Assembly: GCA_003483885.1 (NCBI GenBank)
Contig: DMXI01000605.1
Span: forward strand, 1 to 29,760
Source of the DNA: Microscillaceae bacterium
GTDB lineage: Bacteria > Bacteroidota > Bacteroidia > Cytophagales > Microscillaceae
Direction of reading: 5' to 3'
Length of the DNA: 29,760 bases
The notes under the pieces were generated by a model. The model made no database searches and was not told the origin of the DNA. It saw nothing but the letters and a program-made list of their open reading frames with translations. Positions 15,823-22,079 of the stretch are shown here, piece after piece. Position numbers and translations under genes: made by a program. Numbering within the stretch: position 1 is the first letter of the stretch; every line of letters starts with the position of its first letter.

Positions 15823-17523
15823 ATGAAAAACCTATCAATGATTTTAGTATTAGTTCTATGGTGTGCAGTCACACAAGCTCAAACACTTACTCCAGAACAA
15901 AAAAAAGTAGACAAGCTATTTGAACGCTGGAACAAGCCCAACTCGCCAGGAGTTGCCATAGCTGTACTGCAAAACGGAAAGGTAGCTTACACCCAAGGGT
16001 ACGGAAAAGCAAACCTGGAATATGATATTCCAATTACCCCAAAAACGGTGTTTCATGCCGCATCCTTATCCAAGCAATTTACTGCGTTTGCTATTTTGTT
16101 ATTGGAAAAACGAGGCAAGCTTTCGCTGAATGATCCGATCAGCAAATACTTTCCTAAACTACCCGGTTATGGCAAAAAAATAACCCTAAAGCATCTATTG
16201 ACCCATACCAGTGGTTTGCGTGATCAATGGCGTTTGTTACAACTGGCAGGCTGGCGCTTAGACGATGTCATCACCAAAGCCCATGTACTCGATTTGATAC
16301 ACCGGCAACAGGCCTTGGATTTTGAACCAGGGAGTAAATTTTCTTATTCTAATTCTGGGTTCACCTTGTTGGCCGAAATTGTAGAAAAAGCCTCAGGAAA
16401 AACATTTGCTGAATTTACCAAAGTCGAGATTTTTGAGCCTTTGGGGATGAAAAACTCGCAGTTTTATGATGATCACGAGAAAATAGTGGCCAACCGGGCC
16501 TATTCTTATAAAACCCAGCGGAAAGGAAAGCAAAAGCAATTTAAAAAAAGTGTCTTGAATTATGCAGTAGTAGGCGCTACCAGCCTTTTTACCACCGCTG
16601 AGGACCTTAGCTTGTGGGCCCAAAACTTCAAAACATTAAAGATAGGTGACGCTGATATTTTTAAGAAAATGCACACAAAAACCAAGTTGAACAGTGGTCG
16701 TAAAATAGATGTTGGGTTAGGGCAATTTCTAGGCTCTTACCAAGGTCTTCCGGTGGTTTATCATACAGGTTCAGATGCAGGCTATCGTTTGTCTTTGATC
16801 CGTTTTCCCGAACAAAACTTTGCCGCAATGGTGCTGTCCAATGTAGCATCTTTTGACCGGGATATAGTGGCCAGTATTGCCGATATATACATAAAATCTG
16901 CCTACAAAAAGGAAAAAGAAAATAAGAAGAAACGCGCCTTTTTTGAACATGACCCCAAGCGTTTTATCAAATTAAGCAAAGCCGAATTGAAAAAATACGA
17001 AGGCACCTACTGGGAAACCGCAGAATGGTACGATCGCAAGATTTATTTAAAAGAAGACGGAGCATTGTATTATTATCGCAACAAAAAAAGCGAAACCAAA
17101 CTATTACCCATAAGCAAAAATGCTTTCAAAATGATAGGTGATACTGAAGATGTGACCGTGACTTTTAACAAGAATAGCAAAGGAGAGGATCGTATATCGC
17201 TTAAAATCAACGACCGTACGCCGCTGGAATATGTGAAGTACCAAAAGAACGTACCATTGGATGATTATTTGGGCTCATACAAAAGCCCAGAATTAAGTAC
17301 TGATTACAGCTTGGTTATCGAGAACAACCAGTTGATGCTCAAACACTTCCGTACTGGGAAAATTGCGCTTAAGCCTGTGCGTAAAAATATCTTCAAGTCT
17401 GGAAATTATCTTTGTAAGAAGTTAGAGTTTATCAGAAACAAAAAAGGTCAAGTCATTGGCTTTGAGATTTCCAATTGGCGATTAAATAAATTACGTTTTA
17501 CCAAAGTTAAAGCAGCCAAATAG
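15823..17523 (+). CDS. exported serine hydrolase (S12/beta-lactamase family) with C-terminal beta domain
   Basis: The 566-residue protein has a Sec signal (MKNLSMILVLVLWCAVTQAQ) and a full class C beta-lactamase/S12 domain (about residues 25-365) with S81-L-S-K84, Y175-S-N177 and H314-T-G316. About 190 residues of lipocalin-like strands follow (RFIKLSKAELKKYEGTYWE, LDDYLGSYKSPELSTDYSL), two DUF3471-type repeats common in bacterial S12 peptidases. Unlike the CBM9 pair it keeps the canonical Y-S-N motif. I use the ATG at 15823; a TTG nine bases earlier is possible but would spoil the signal start. It has neither of the two shared promoter elements. A weak -7-like TAATATTG sits near 15726. No terminator was seen before the next promoter. 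Confidence 0.9.
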   Translation: MKNLSMILVLVLWCAVTQAQTLTPEQKKVDKLFERWNKPNSPGVAIAVLQNGKVAYTQGYGKANLEYDIPITPKTVFHAASLSKQFTAFAILLLEKRGKLSLNDPISKYFPKLPGYGKKITLKHLLTHTSGLRDQWRLLQLAGWRLDDVITKAHVLDLIHRQQALDFEPGSKFSYSNSGFTLLAEIVEKASGKTFAEFTKVEIFEPLGMKNSQFYDDHEKIVANRAYSYKTQRKGKQKQFKKSVLNYAVVGATSLFTTAEDLSLWAQNFKTLKIGDADIFKKMHTKTKLNSGRKIDVGLGQFLGSYQGLPVVYHTGSDAGYRLSLIRFPEQNFAAMVLSNVASFDRDIVASIADIYIKSAYKKEKENKKKRAFFEHDPKRFIKLSKAELKKYEGTYWETAEWYDRKIYLKEDGALYYYRNKKSETKLLPISKNAFKMIGDTEDVTVTFNKNSKGEDRISLKINDRTPLEYVKYQKNVPLDDYLGSYKSPELSTDYSLVIENNQLMLKHFRTGKIALKPVRKNIFKSGNYLCKKLEFIRNKKGQVIGFEISNWRLNKLRFTKVKAAK

Positions 17524-17550
17524 GACCTGATCGTAGTTCATATAAGCCAG

Positions 17551-17594
17551 TTCGTGTTCATACAATTTTACCAATGTTCGAGCATTTATTTTTG
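17551..17594 (+). promoter_or_regulatory. motif I promoter, alpha/beta hydrolase
   Basis: TTCGTGTTCATACAA (17551-17565) starts 36 nt before TATTTTTG (17587-17594). A partial second copy, TCGTAGTTCATATAA (17531-17545), places TTCATATAA exactly 20 nt before TTCATACAA, about two helical turns. The predicted leader is only about 14 nt. Confidence 0.74.
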
Positions 17595-17614
17595 TATCAA
17601 AATACTTCTGGCTT

Positions 17615-18697
17615 ATGATAAGATGGACCATTTTTATACTTCTATTCATTTATACTACGCTTACACTACCTGCATTAGGGCAAATAGTCTCCGAGCCGTT
17701 TGAGTTTCAGTTTGAGGGCAAAACATTGCGTGGGTTGATTGAAAAACCTCGCGACCGCCAGTCCAAGGCCGTGGTGCTCATCATTCCCGGATACGGAAAG
17801 ACTAATTTTGTAGAAGGGCGCTGGTTTTCTACCCTGAGGCATCATTTGGTAGATGCGGGGCTAACGGTTTGTTTGTGGGACAAAATGGGGTGTGGCAAAA
17901 GCGAAGGTGTATTTGATGCCCAACAACCTGTAGAAAACTCAGCAATGGAAGCATTGGCTGCCATCCAAAAGGTAAAACAGATGAAAATCGTGGGAGCCAA
18001 CCAAATAGGGCTTTGGGGATTAAGTAGGGCTGGTTGGATTTGCCCACTCATTAATCAAAAGTTTCCCGTTGATTTTTGGATTTCGGTTAGTGGTACTGAT
18101 GACAAAGAAAACTTTGGCTATTTGTTGAAGTCTAATTTGACCATTGTTGGCAAAGCAAAAAGCGAAGTAGAAAAACTATACCAAGCCTGGATGCTCGGCC
18201 ATAAAGTGATATGTACTCAAGGAAATTACGAAGCATATTTGAAAGCAATTCGCCCCTTGATGCAAGATAGTACTTGTCGGCAGTTATTTGGTTATACGAA
18301 TGCGCCTCAAGCTACCGAAGCAGGTAGAAAAGCATATTTAAAAAATCAACGATCATATACCAGCAAAGGATATTTTGACCCCAAAAGTGGCTTGTGGGTG
18401 TATATGAACGATTTCGATAAAATACTAAATAAAATAAAATGCCCAGTGTTGGCCTTGTTTGGAGAAAATGACTCCCAGGTAGATTGGCGAAAAACAAAAA
18501 AACTATATGAGCAAACTTTAGGAAAACGAACCAATGCTACCTTGACCATCAAGACTTTTAAAGATTGCAATCACACCTTGCAAAAATGTCACACATGTGC
18601 CTACCGAGAAGATTTAACTGCTTTGAAGTGGCAGGCTTGTGATGGGTATTATCAAACCATCAAACAATGGTTAAAGAAGCACAAGTTTGTCCCATAA
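17615..18697 (+). CDS. exported alpha/beta hydrolase
   Basis: The 360-residue protein has an N-terminal hydrophobic signal (MIRWTIFILLFIYTTLTLPALGQ) and an alpha/beta-hydrolase core. VVLIIPGYGKTN supplies the oxyanion region, WGLSRAGW the nucleophile elbow with S137, FGENDSQVDW the acidic residue D286, and DCNHTL the base H320. This matches the family of exported acyl/peptide hydrolases related to BAAT/DLH and S9-like enzymes. Several cysteines cluster near the C-terminus (CNHTLQKCHTC and later), which could form disulphides outside the cytoplasm. The substrate is unknown. It lies 91 nt after the S12 hydrolase gene and has its own motif I promoter. Confidence 0.87.
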   Translation: MIRWTIFILLFIYTTLTLPALGQIVSEPFEFQFEGKTLRGLIEKPRDRQSKAVVLIIPGYGKTNFVEGRWFSTLRHHLVDAGLTVCLWDKMGCGKSEGVFDAQQPVENSAMEALAAIQKVKQMKIVGANQIGLWGLSRAGWICPLINQKFPVDFWISVSGTDDKENFGYLLKSNLTIVGKAKSEVEKLYQAWMLGHKVICTQGNYEAYLKAIRPLMQDSTCRQLFGYTNAPQATEAGRKAYLKNQRSYTSKGYFDPKSGLWVYMNDFDKILNKIKCPVLALFGENDSQVDWRKTKKLYEQTLGKRTNATLTIKTFKDCNHTLQKCHTCAYREDLTALKWQACDGYYQTIKQWLKKHKFVP

Positions 18698-18753
18698 GCA
18701 AAAGCCATTGGTGAGGTGATTTTGCCGTTCAAAATCGCTCAAAAAAAGAATGG

Positions 18754-18797
18754 TTCGTTTTTGTACAATTTTTTAAATATGCGATCCACTACTTTTG
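18754..18797 (+). promoter_or_regulatory. motif I promoter, S41 peptidase
   Basis: TTCGTTTTTGTACAA (18754-18768), identical to the DUF1028 copy over all 15 bases, starts 36 nt before TACTTTTG (18790-18797). The predicted leader of about 140 nt is much longer than in the other motif I units. Confidence 0.8.
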
Positions 18798-18817
18798 ACT
18801 TAATCTTGAAATTTGGT

Positions 18818-18895
18818 ACTCCCAAAGAGTAAAGGTGTTATAGCTCATTCAAAGAGGGAGTTGTGTTGGGAGAAACGCAGCTTCCTTCTTTTTTT
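18818..18895 (+). promoter_or_regulatory. possible leader attenuator of S41 peptidase gene
   Basis: In the long leader, GGGAG (18868-18872) can pair with CTTCC (18881-18885), followed by TTCTTTTTTT, a terminator-like form. An upstream ACTCCC (18818-18823) can pair with GGGAGT (18856-18861), or its CTCCC with the GGGAG of the terminator stem, giving an alternative fold. Both stems are short, so this is only a candidate. No known riboswitch class was recognised. Confidence 0.3.
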
Positions 18896-18945
18896 ATAGC
18901 AGAATATCTAGATACCCATATATACCATATAACCCTAATTTACTA

Positions 18946-20439
18946 ATGAAAAAACTCATAGTATTCACCTTATGCCTGGGGTGGGCACCTTGGCTATTGG
19001 CCCAAACCCAACCCAAGTTTTCCAAAAAACAACTGCGGCAAGATTTAAAGTACCTTTACCAAACCCTACAGAAAACCCACTATAACTTATATGCTACTAC
19101 CTCCAAAAAAGCCTATGACAAGGCTTACCGGGTACTGCGCCACTCACTCAAAGATTCACTCACATTGCTAGAAACCTATCAAGTGTTTCAACCATTTGTG
19201 GCATTGGCCAAAATGGGGCATTGCACCACCGATCATCCCTTCCGAAGAGCCTATGGACCTTTTTTGAAAGGTGGAGGAAAGGTTTTCCCATTAAATATTA
19301 CCATTGACAAGGGCAAAGCGCTGGTAAAAACCAACTATACCAACAATGACAAGATAATTGTGGGTTCAGAGCTATTGGCGATCAATGGAGTACCAATCCA
19401 AACGACCCTCGACAAAATATATACATACCTGGCAGGAGAGAGTCAGTACTTGCAAAATACCCTTCTGGACATGTATGCTTTTCCGAGAGTATTATGGGCT
19501 ATTCAAAAAAGTGCTCCTCAGTATACCCTCACGCTAAAAACCCCTGCAGGCGCATTACAAGAGCTAACCGTTTCGGCCATTGCAGGTCAACAATTTGAGG
19601 CTGAATACAGCAAAAAAGAAAGCTTGTTTGAGCAAGAGCGGGAGTTTAAGTTTTTACAAAAAGACATTGCCTACTTACGCCCTGGTATGTTTATCAATAC
19701 TGAGTCAGATGGTAATACTTCCAAAACCGAAACTTTCAAAAAAGGCAAATTCCTGAAGTTTATCGAGCAGGCTTTTACTCAGATCAAACAACAGAAAGCC
19801 GATAAATTGATTATAGACTTGCGAAACAACCCAGGAGGAAGCAATACTTTCAGCGATGAAATGTTGGCTTATTTTGCCCATAAAAAATTCCGTTTTTGTT
19901 CTGATTTCAGAGTGCGTACCAGCGAAATCACCAAACAATATTGGCGACAAGTAAAAAGCGAAGCCAAGCTATTGGTAGATTTAAAGGAACAAATATTATC
20001 ACACAAAAATGGAGAACGCTTTTCGTTTGACATGCCCTACCATCAGCCAAGAACCGACGACCTGGCTTTTAAAGGAAAAGTATACGTGCTCATCAATCGC
20101 TATAGCTACTCTCAGGCCACCATTACTGGAGCTATGGTCAAAGATTATGGTTTTGGCACCCTCATTGGCGAAACTACCGCCGACGTAGCCACCAATTATG
20201 GCTCCATTCATCAGTTTGACTTGCCTCATACCAAGATCGCCATTAGTTATCCCAAAGCATTGATTGTACGGCCTAATGGCAACCAGGAGTTTAAGGGTGT
20301 AGAACCCGACTATTTGGTATATGATAACCTCTTCACCAAAAAGGATGAAATCTTAGAGTTTACCTTGAACCTGATTGGAGGGAACTTGATAAAAGGAGGA
20401 ACGCAAACCAGTGATCAATTTCTAAAGCTTGACAAATAG
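18946..20439 (+). CDS. exported S41-family peptidase
   Basis: The 497-residue protein has a Sec signal (MKKLIVFTLCLGWAPWLLAQ), a helical N-terminal part (about 25-110), a PDZ-like segment (about 115-200, IVGSELLAINGVPIQ) and a tail-specific protease domain. In the last, LIIDLRNNPGGSNTF and INRYSYSQATITGAMV align with the S41 core, placing the likely nucleophile at S389. The lysine of a CtpA-type Ser-Lys dyad is not obvious in the following LIGETTADVATNYG, so the enzyme may use the tricorn-like arrangement seen in many Bacteroidota S41 proteins. It should cut peptides in the periplasm or outside the cell. It is the last motif I gene in the window and is flanked downstream by a repeat copy and a terminator. 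Confidence 0.9.
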   Translation: MKKLIVFTLCLGWAPWLLAQTQPKFSKKQLRQDLKYLYQTLQKTHYNLYATTSKKAYDKAYRVLRHSLKDSLTLLETYQVFQPFVALAKMGHCTTDHPFRRAYGPFLKGGGKVFPLNITIDKGKALVKTNYTNNDKIIVGSELLAINGVPIQTTLDKIYTYLAGESQYLQNTLLDMYAFPRVLWAIQKSAPQYTLTLKTPAGALQELTVSAIAGQQFEAEYSKKESLFEQEREFKFLQKDIAYLRPGMFINTESDGNTSKTETFKKGKFLKFIEQAFTQIKQQKADKLIIDLRNNPGGSNTFSDEMLAYFAHKKFRFCSDFRVRTSEITKQYWRQVKSEAKLLVDLKEQILSHKNGERFSFDMPYHQPRTDDLAFKGKVYVLINRYSYSQATITGAMVKDYGFGTLIGETTADVATNYGSIHQFDLPHTKIAISYPKALIVRPNGNQEFKGVEPDYLVYDNLFTKKDEILEFTLNLIGGNLIKGGTQTSDQFLKLDK

Positions 20440-20461
20440 CAATTGAAGGAGGTTCATTTTC

Positions 20462-20497
20462 TCAACAACATCCTAAAAGTCGAGACGACTTCATGTT
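20462..20497 (-). repeat. dispersed repeat copy (minus orientation)
   Basis: On the minus strand it reads GAACATGAAGTCGTCTCGAC, then TTTTAGGATGTTGTTGA. Over 31 bp (20462-20492) it differs from the plus-oriented copy at 23228-23258 at one base only. The two copies bracket the NTF2-like pair and the third short serine hydrolase as inverted repeats. Confidence 0.75.
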
Positions 20498-20538
20498 CTA
20501 ATTTTATAAGTGGTGAAACCTAAACCGTGGAATTGTAA

Positions 20539-20561
20539 ACGCTCTTAACAGGGCGTTTTTT
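20539..20561 (+). terminator. intrinsic terminator before the NTF2-like cluster
   Basis: ACGCTCT (20539-20545) pairs with AGGGCGT (20550-20556), 7 bp with one T-G pair and loop TAAC, followed by six T. It lies 100 nt after the S41 stop and directly abuts the motif II promoter block. Confidence 0.7.
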
Positions 20562-20569
20562 AGACTTTA

Positions 20570-20622
20570 TTACTTGGTAATACCTATTACATTGTATGAG
20601 ATAGAGTTACCTATTACATTGG
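20570..20622 (+). promoter_or_regulatory. motif II promoter block, copy 1
   Basis: TTACTTGGTAATACCTATTAC holds the perfect palindrome GTAATA-CC-TATTAC (20577-20590). Unlike copies 2 and 3 it lacks TAACTTTG at +27. Instead ACCTATTACATTG is repeated exactly 27 nt later (20582-20594 and 20609-20621), and TTACATTG in the second repeat may serve as the -7 box. The gene starts at 20655. Confidence 0.65.
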
Positions 20623-20654
20623 AATAATCATTTGATTTTTATAGACAATTACTG

Positions 20655-21173
20655 ATGACTAAATTACTAATATCTGTGTTTTGTGTTTTGTTTTGTCTAC
20701 AACTGAGCACAGGACAGGCATTGAAACAAACCCGAGAAGGGATTGCTCGTAGCTCTGCATTATTTCAAACTCTAAAGAAGAAAGATAGCTTGTTCTTTGA
20801 CCTGGCTTTTAATCAATATGATGGCGTTGGCCTGGGGGCTTATTTGCACGATGACTTTGAGTTTTACCATGATCAGTCAGGAGTGACTAACTCGAAAGCG
20901 GAATTTTTAAAAGATATTCCAAGTTTGGGGAAAATGAGCTATAAACCAGTTCGAAAGTTAGTGAAAAATAGCTTACAAGTATTCCCACTGTATAATCAAG
21001 GAAAACTATATGGTGCAATTCAAAAAGGGATACACGAGTTTTATGCAATTAAAAAAGGTAAAGAGCCTTATTTGACTAGTACTGCGAAATTCACCCATGT
21101 CTGGATTAAAGATAAAGATCAATGGCGTATAAAAAGAGTGCTGAGTTATGATCATTATAAACCAAAGAAATAA
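20655..21173 (+). CDS. small exported NTF2-like (DUF4440-type) protein, copy 1
   Basis: The 172-residue protein has a Sec signal ending near STGQA and a mature domain of about 150 residues with the NTF2-like/DUF4440 pattern. A helix with LFFDLAFNQYD is followed by LHDDFEFYHDQSGVTNSKAEF (the usual acidic D-D-F-x-F-Y strand and helix), a middle QVFPLYNQGKLYGAIQKG strand pair, and the closing AKFTHVWIKDKDQWRIKRVLSYDH. Such folds serve as small-molecule-binding or catalytic cups; nothing fixes the ligand here. It is paralogous to the following gene, about half identical or more by eye, and has the same type of promoter block and terminator layout, so gene and control region were duplicated together. 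Confidence 0.8.
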   Translation: MTKLLISVFCVLFCLQLSTGQALKQTREGIARSSALFQTLKKKDSLFFDLAFNQYDGVGLGAYLHDDFEFYHDQSGVTNSKAEFLKDIPSLGKMSYKPVRKLVKNSLQVFPLYNQGKLYGAIQKGIHEFYAIKKGKEPYLTSTAKFTHVWIKDKDQWRIKRVLSYDHYKPKK

Positions 21174-21189
21174 TTGTTTCTAAGGAGTA

Positions 21190-21216
21190 AAAGCCACGCA
21201 TTGGTGGCTTTTTTTA
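21190..21216 (+). terminator. intrinsic terminator after NTF2-like copy 1
   Basis: AAAGCCAC (21190-21197) pairs perfectly with GTGGCTTT (21204-21211) around loop GCATTG, followed by a T-run. It immediately precedes the second motif II block. Confidence 0.85.
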
Positions 21217-21223
21217 GACTTTG

Positions 21224-21265
21224 TTACTTGGTAATACATATTACATTGTATGAGATATAACTTTG
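21224..21265 (+). promoter_or_regulatory. motif II promoter block, copy 2
   Basis: TTACTTGGTAATACATATTAC contains the palindrome GTAATA-CA-TATTAC (21231-21244). TAACTTTG (21258-21265) starts 27 nt after the palindrome start. If the G of that box is -7, the palindrome covers about -41 to -28, over the -33 region. Nearly identical to copy 3. Confidence 0.78.
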
Positions 21266-21332
21266 TATAATATAATAGTAAAGCCAAGAATTTGTAATAG
21301 TAACTAATTTTTATAACCAAATATATATCAAT

Positions 21333-21908
21333 ATGAAAATGTATAATAATTACTTCCAACACCTTAGAGGAGCACTTTCCTCAAAGAAACTGATAAGTAC
21401 TTATACAATCGTGCTTTTTACTTGTTTTTGCCTGACTTCAGCAATCGGCCAAACCGCCAAATCACCACAAGAGGGGCTTGCTCGGTCTTCCAGGTTGTTT
21501 CAAACTCTACAAAAACGAGATAGCTTGTTATTTGAGCTGGCGTTTAATCAACAAAATGCCAAGGGTACCGATAGCTTATTGCACGAAGACTTTGAGTTTT
21601 ATCACGACCAGGGAGGGCTGACCGACTCTAAGGAAAAGTTTTTGGGAAAATTTAAAAGCACCAAGAATGCCAAGTACAAACCTTTGCGAAAGCTACTGAA
21701 AAACACCTTACAAGTATTTCCCTTATATAATCGGGGTAAATTGTATGCGGCTATCCAAAAAGGGGTACATGAGTTTTATATGGTTGATCCAGAAAAAAAA
21801 GCCCACCTGACTGGCAATGCGAAGTTTGTTCATTTGTGGGTGAAGCATAAAGATCGCTGGTGCTTAAAGCGAGTATTGAGTTACGATCATCAGGAAGCCA
21901 AAAAGTAA
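21333..21908 (+). CDS. small exported NTF2-like (DUF4440-type) protein, copy 2
   Basis: The 191-residue protein has a long N-terminal region before the hydrophobic signal (STYTIVLFTCFCLTSAIGQ), so the real start could be further in; the ATGs at 21333 and 21339 are both possible. The mature part parallels copy 1: GLARSSRLFQTLQKRDSLLFEL, then LLHEDFEFYHDQGGLTDSKEKF, LQVFPLYNRGKLYAAIQKG, and AKFVHLWVKHKDRWCLKRVLSYDH. It ends without the DKDQW of copy 1 but keeps the aromatic pattern. The function is unknown. It shares its type of promoter with the serine hydrolase that follows, so the three genes probably respond together. Confidence 0.8.
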   Translation: MKMYNNYFQHLRGALSSKKLISTYTIVLFTCFCLTSAIGQTAKSPQEGLARSSRLFQTLQKRDSLLFELAFNQQNAKGTDSLLHEDFEFYHDQGGLTDSKEKFLGKFKSTKNAKYKPLRKLLKNTLQVFPLYNRGKLYAAIQKGVHEFYMVDPEKKAHLTGNAKFVHLWVKHKDRWCLKRVLSYDHQEAKK

Positions 21909-21938
21909 ATTGTTGCTATAAGCAAAACTAAAGAATGT

Positions 21939-21967
21939 GCGCTTTACTTGACATAAGCGTTTTTTTA
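21939..21967 (+). terminator. intrinsic terminator after NTF2-like copy 2
   Basis: GCGCTT (21939-21944) pairs with AAGCGT (21955-21960) around a ten-base loop, followed by a T-run that leads into TAGA and the third motif II block. The stem is short, so the strength is moderate. Confidence 0.6.
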
Positions 21968-21974
21968 GATTCAA

Positions 21975-22016
21975 TTACTTGGTAATACATATTACATTGT
22001 ATCAGATATAACTTTG
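21975..22016 (+). promoter_or_regulatory. motif II promoter block, copy 3
   Basis: TTACTTGGTAATACATATTAC with palindrome 21982-21995 and -7 box TAACTTTG at 22009-22016, the same 27-nt spacing as copy 2. Only a few bases differ between the two blocks over 42 nt, in contrast to the unrelated DNA on either side. Confidence 0.78.
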
Positions 22017-22079
22017 CATACTATTGTAGTAGCGTGTTGAGATGAACACACGCAATTATTAATCAAAATATAGAAGACA

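Noticed and set aside
18718..18736. Hairpin GATTTTG/CAAAATC after the alpha/beta hydrolase as a terminator
   Set aside because: It is followed by A residues on the plus strand, not T, so it does not qualify as an intrinsic terminator for that gene.
20570..22016. CRISPR-like reading of the three repeated blocks
   Set aside because: The repeats are 650-750 nt apart with genes between, sit at promoter positions and have no spacer periodicity.
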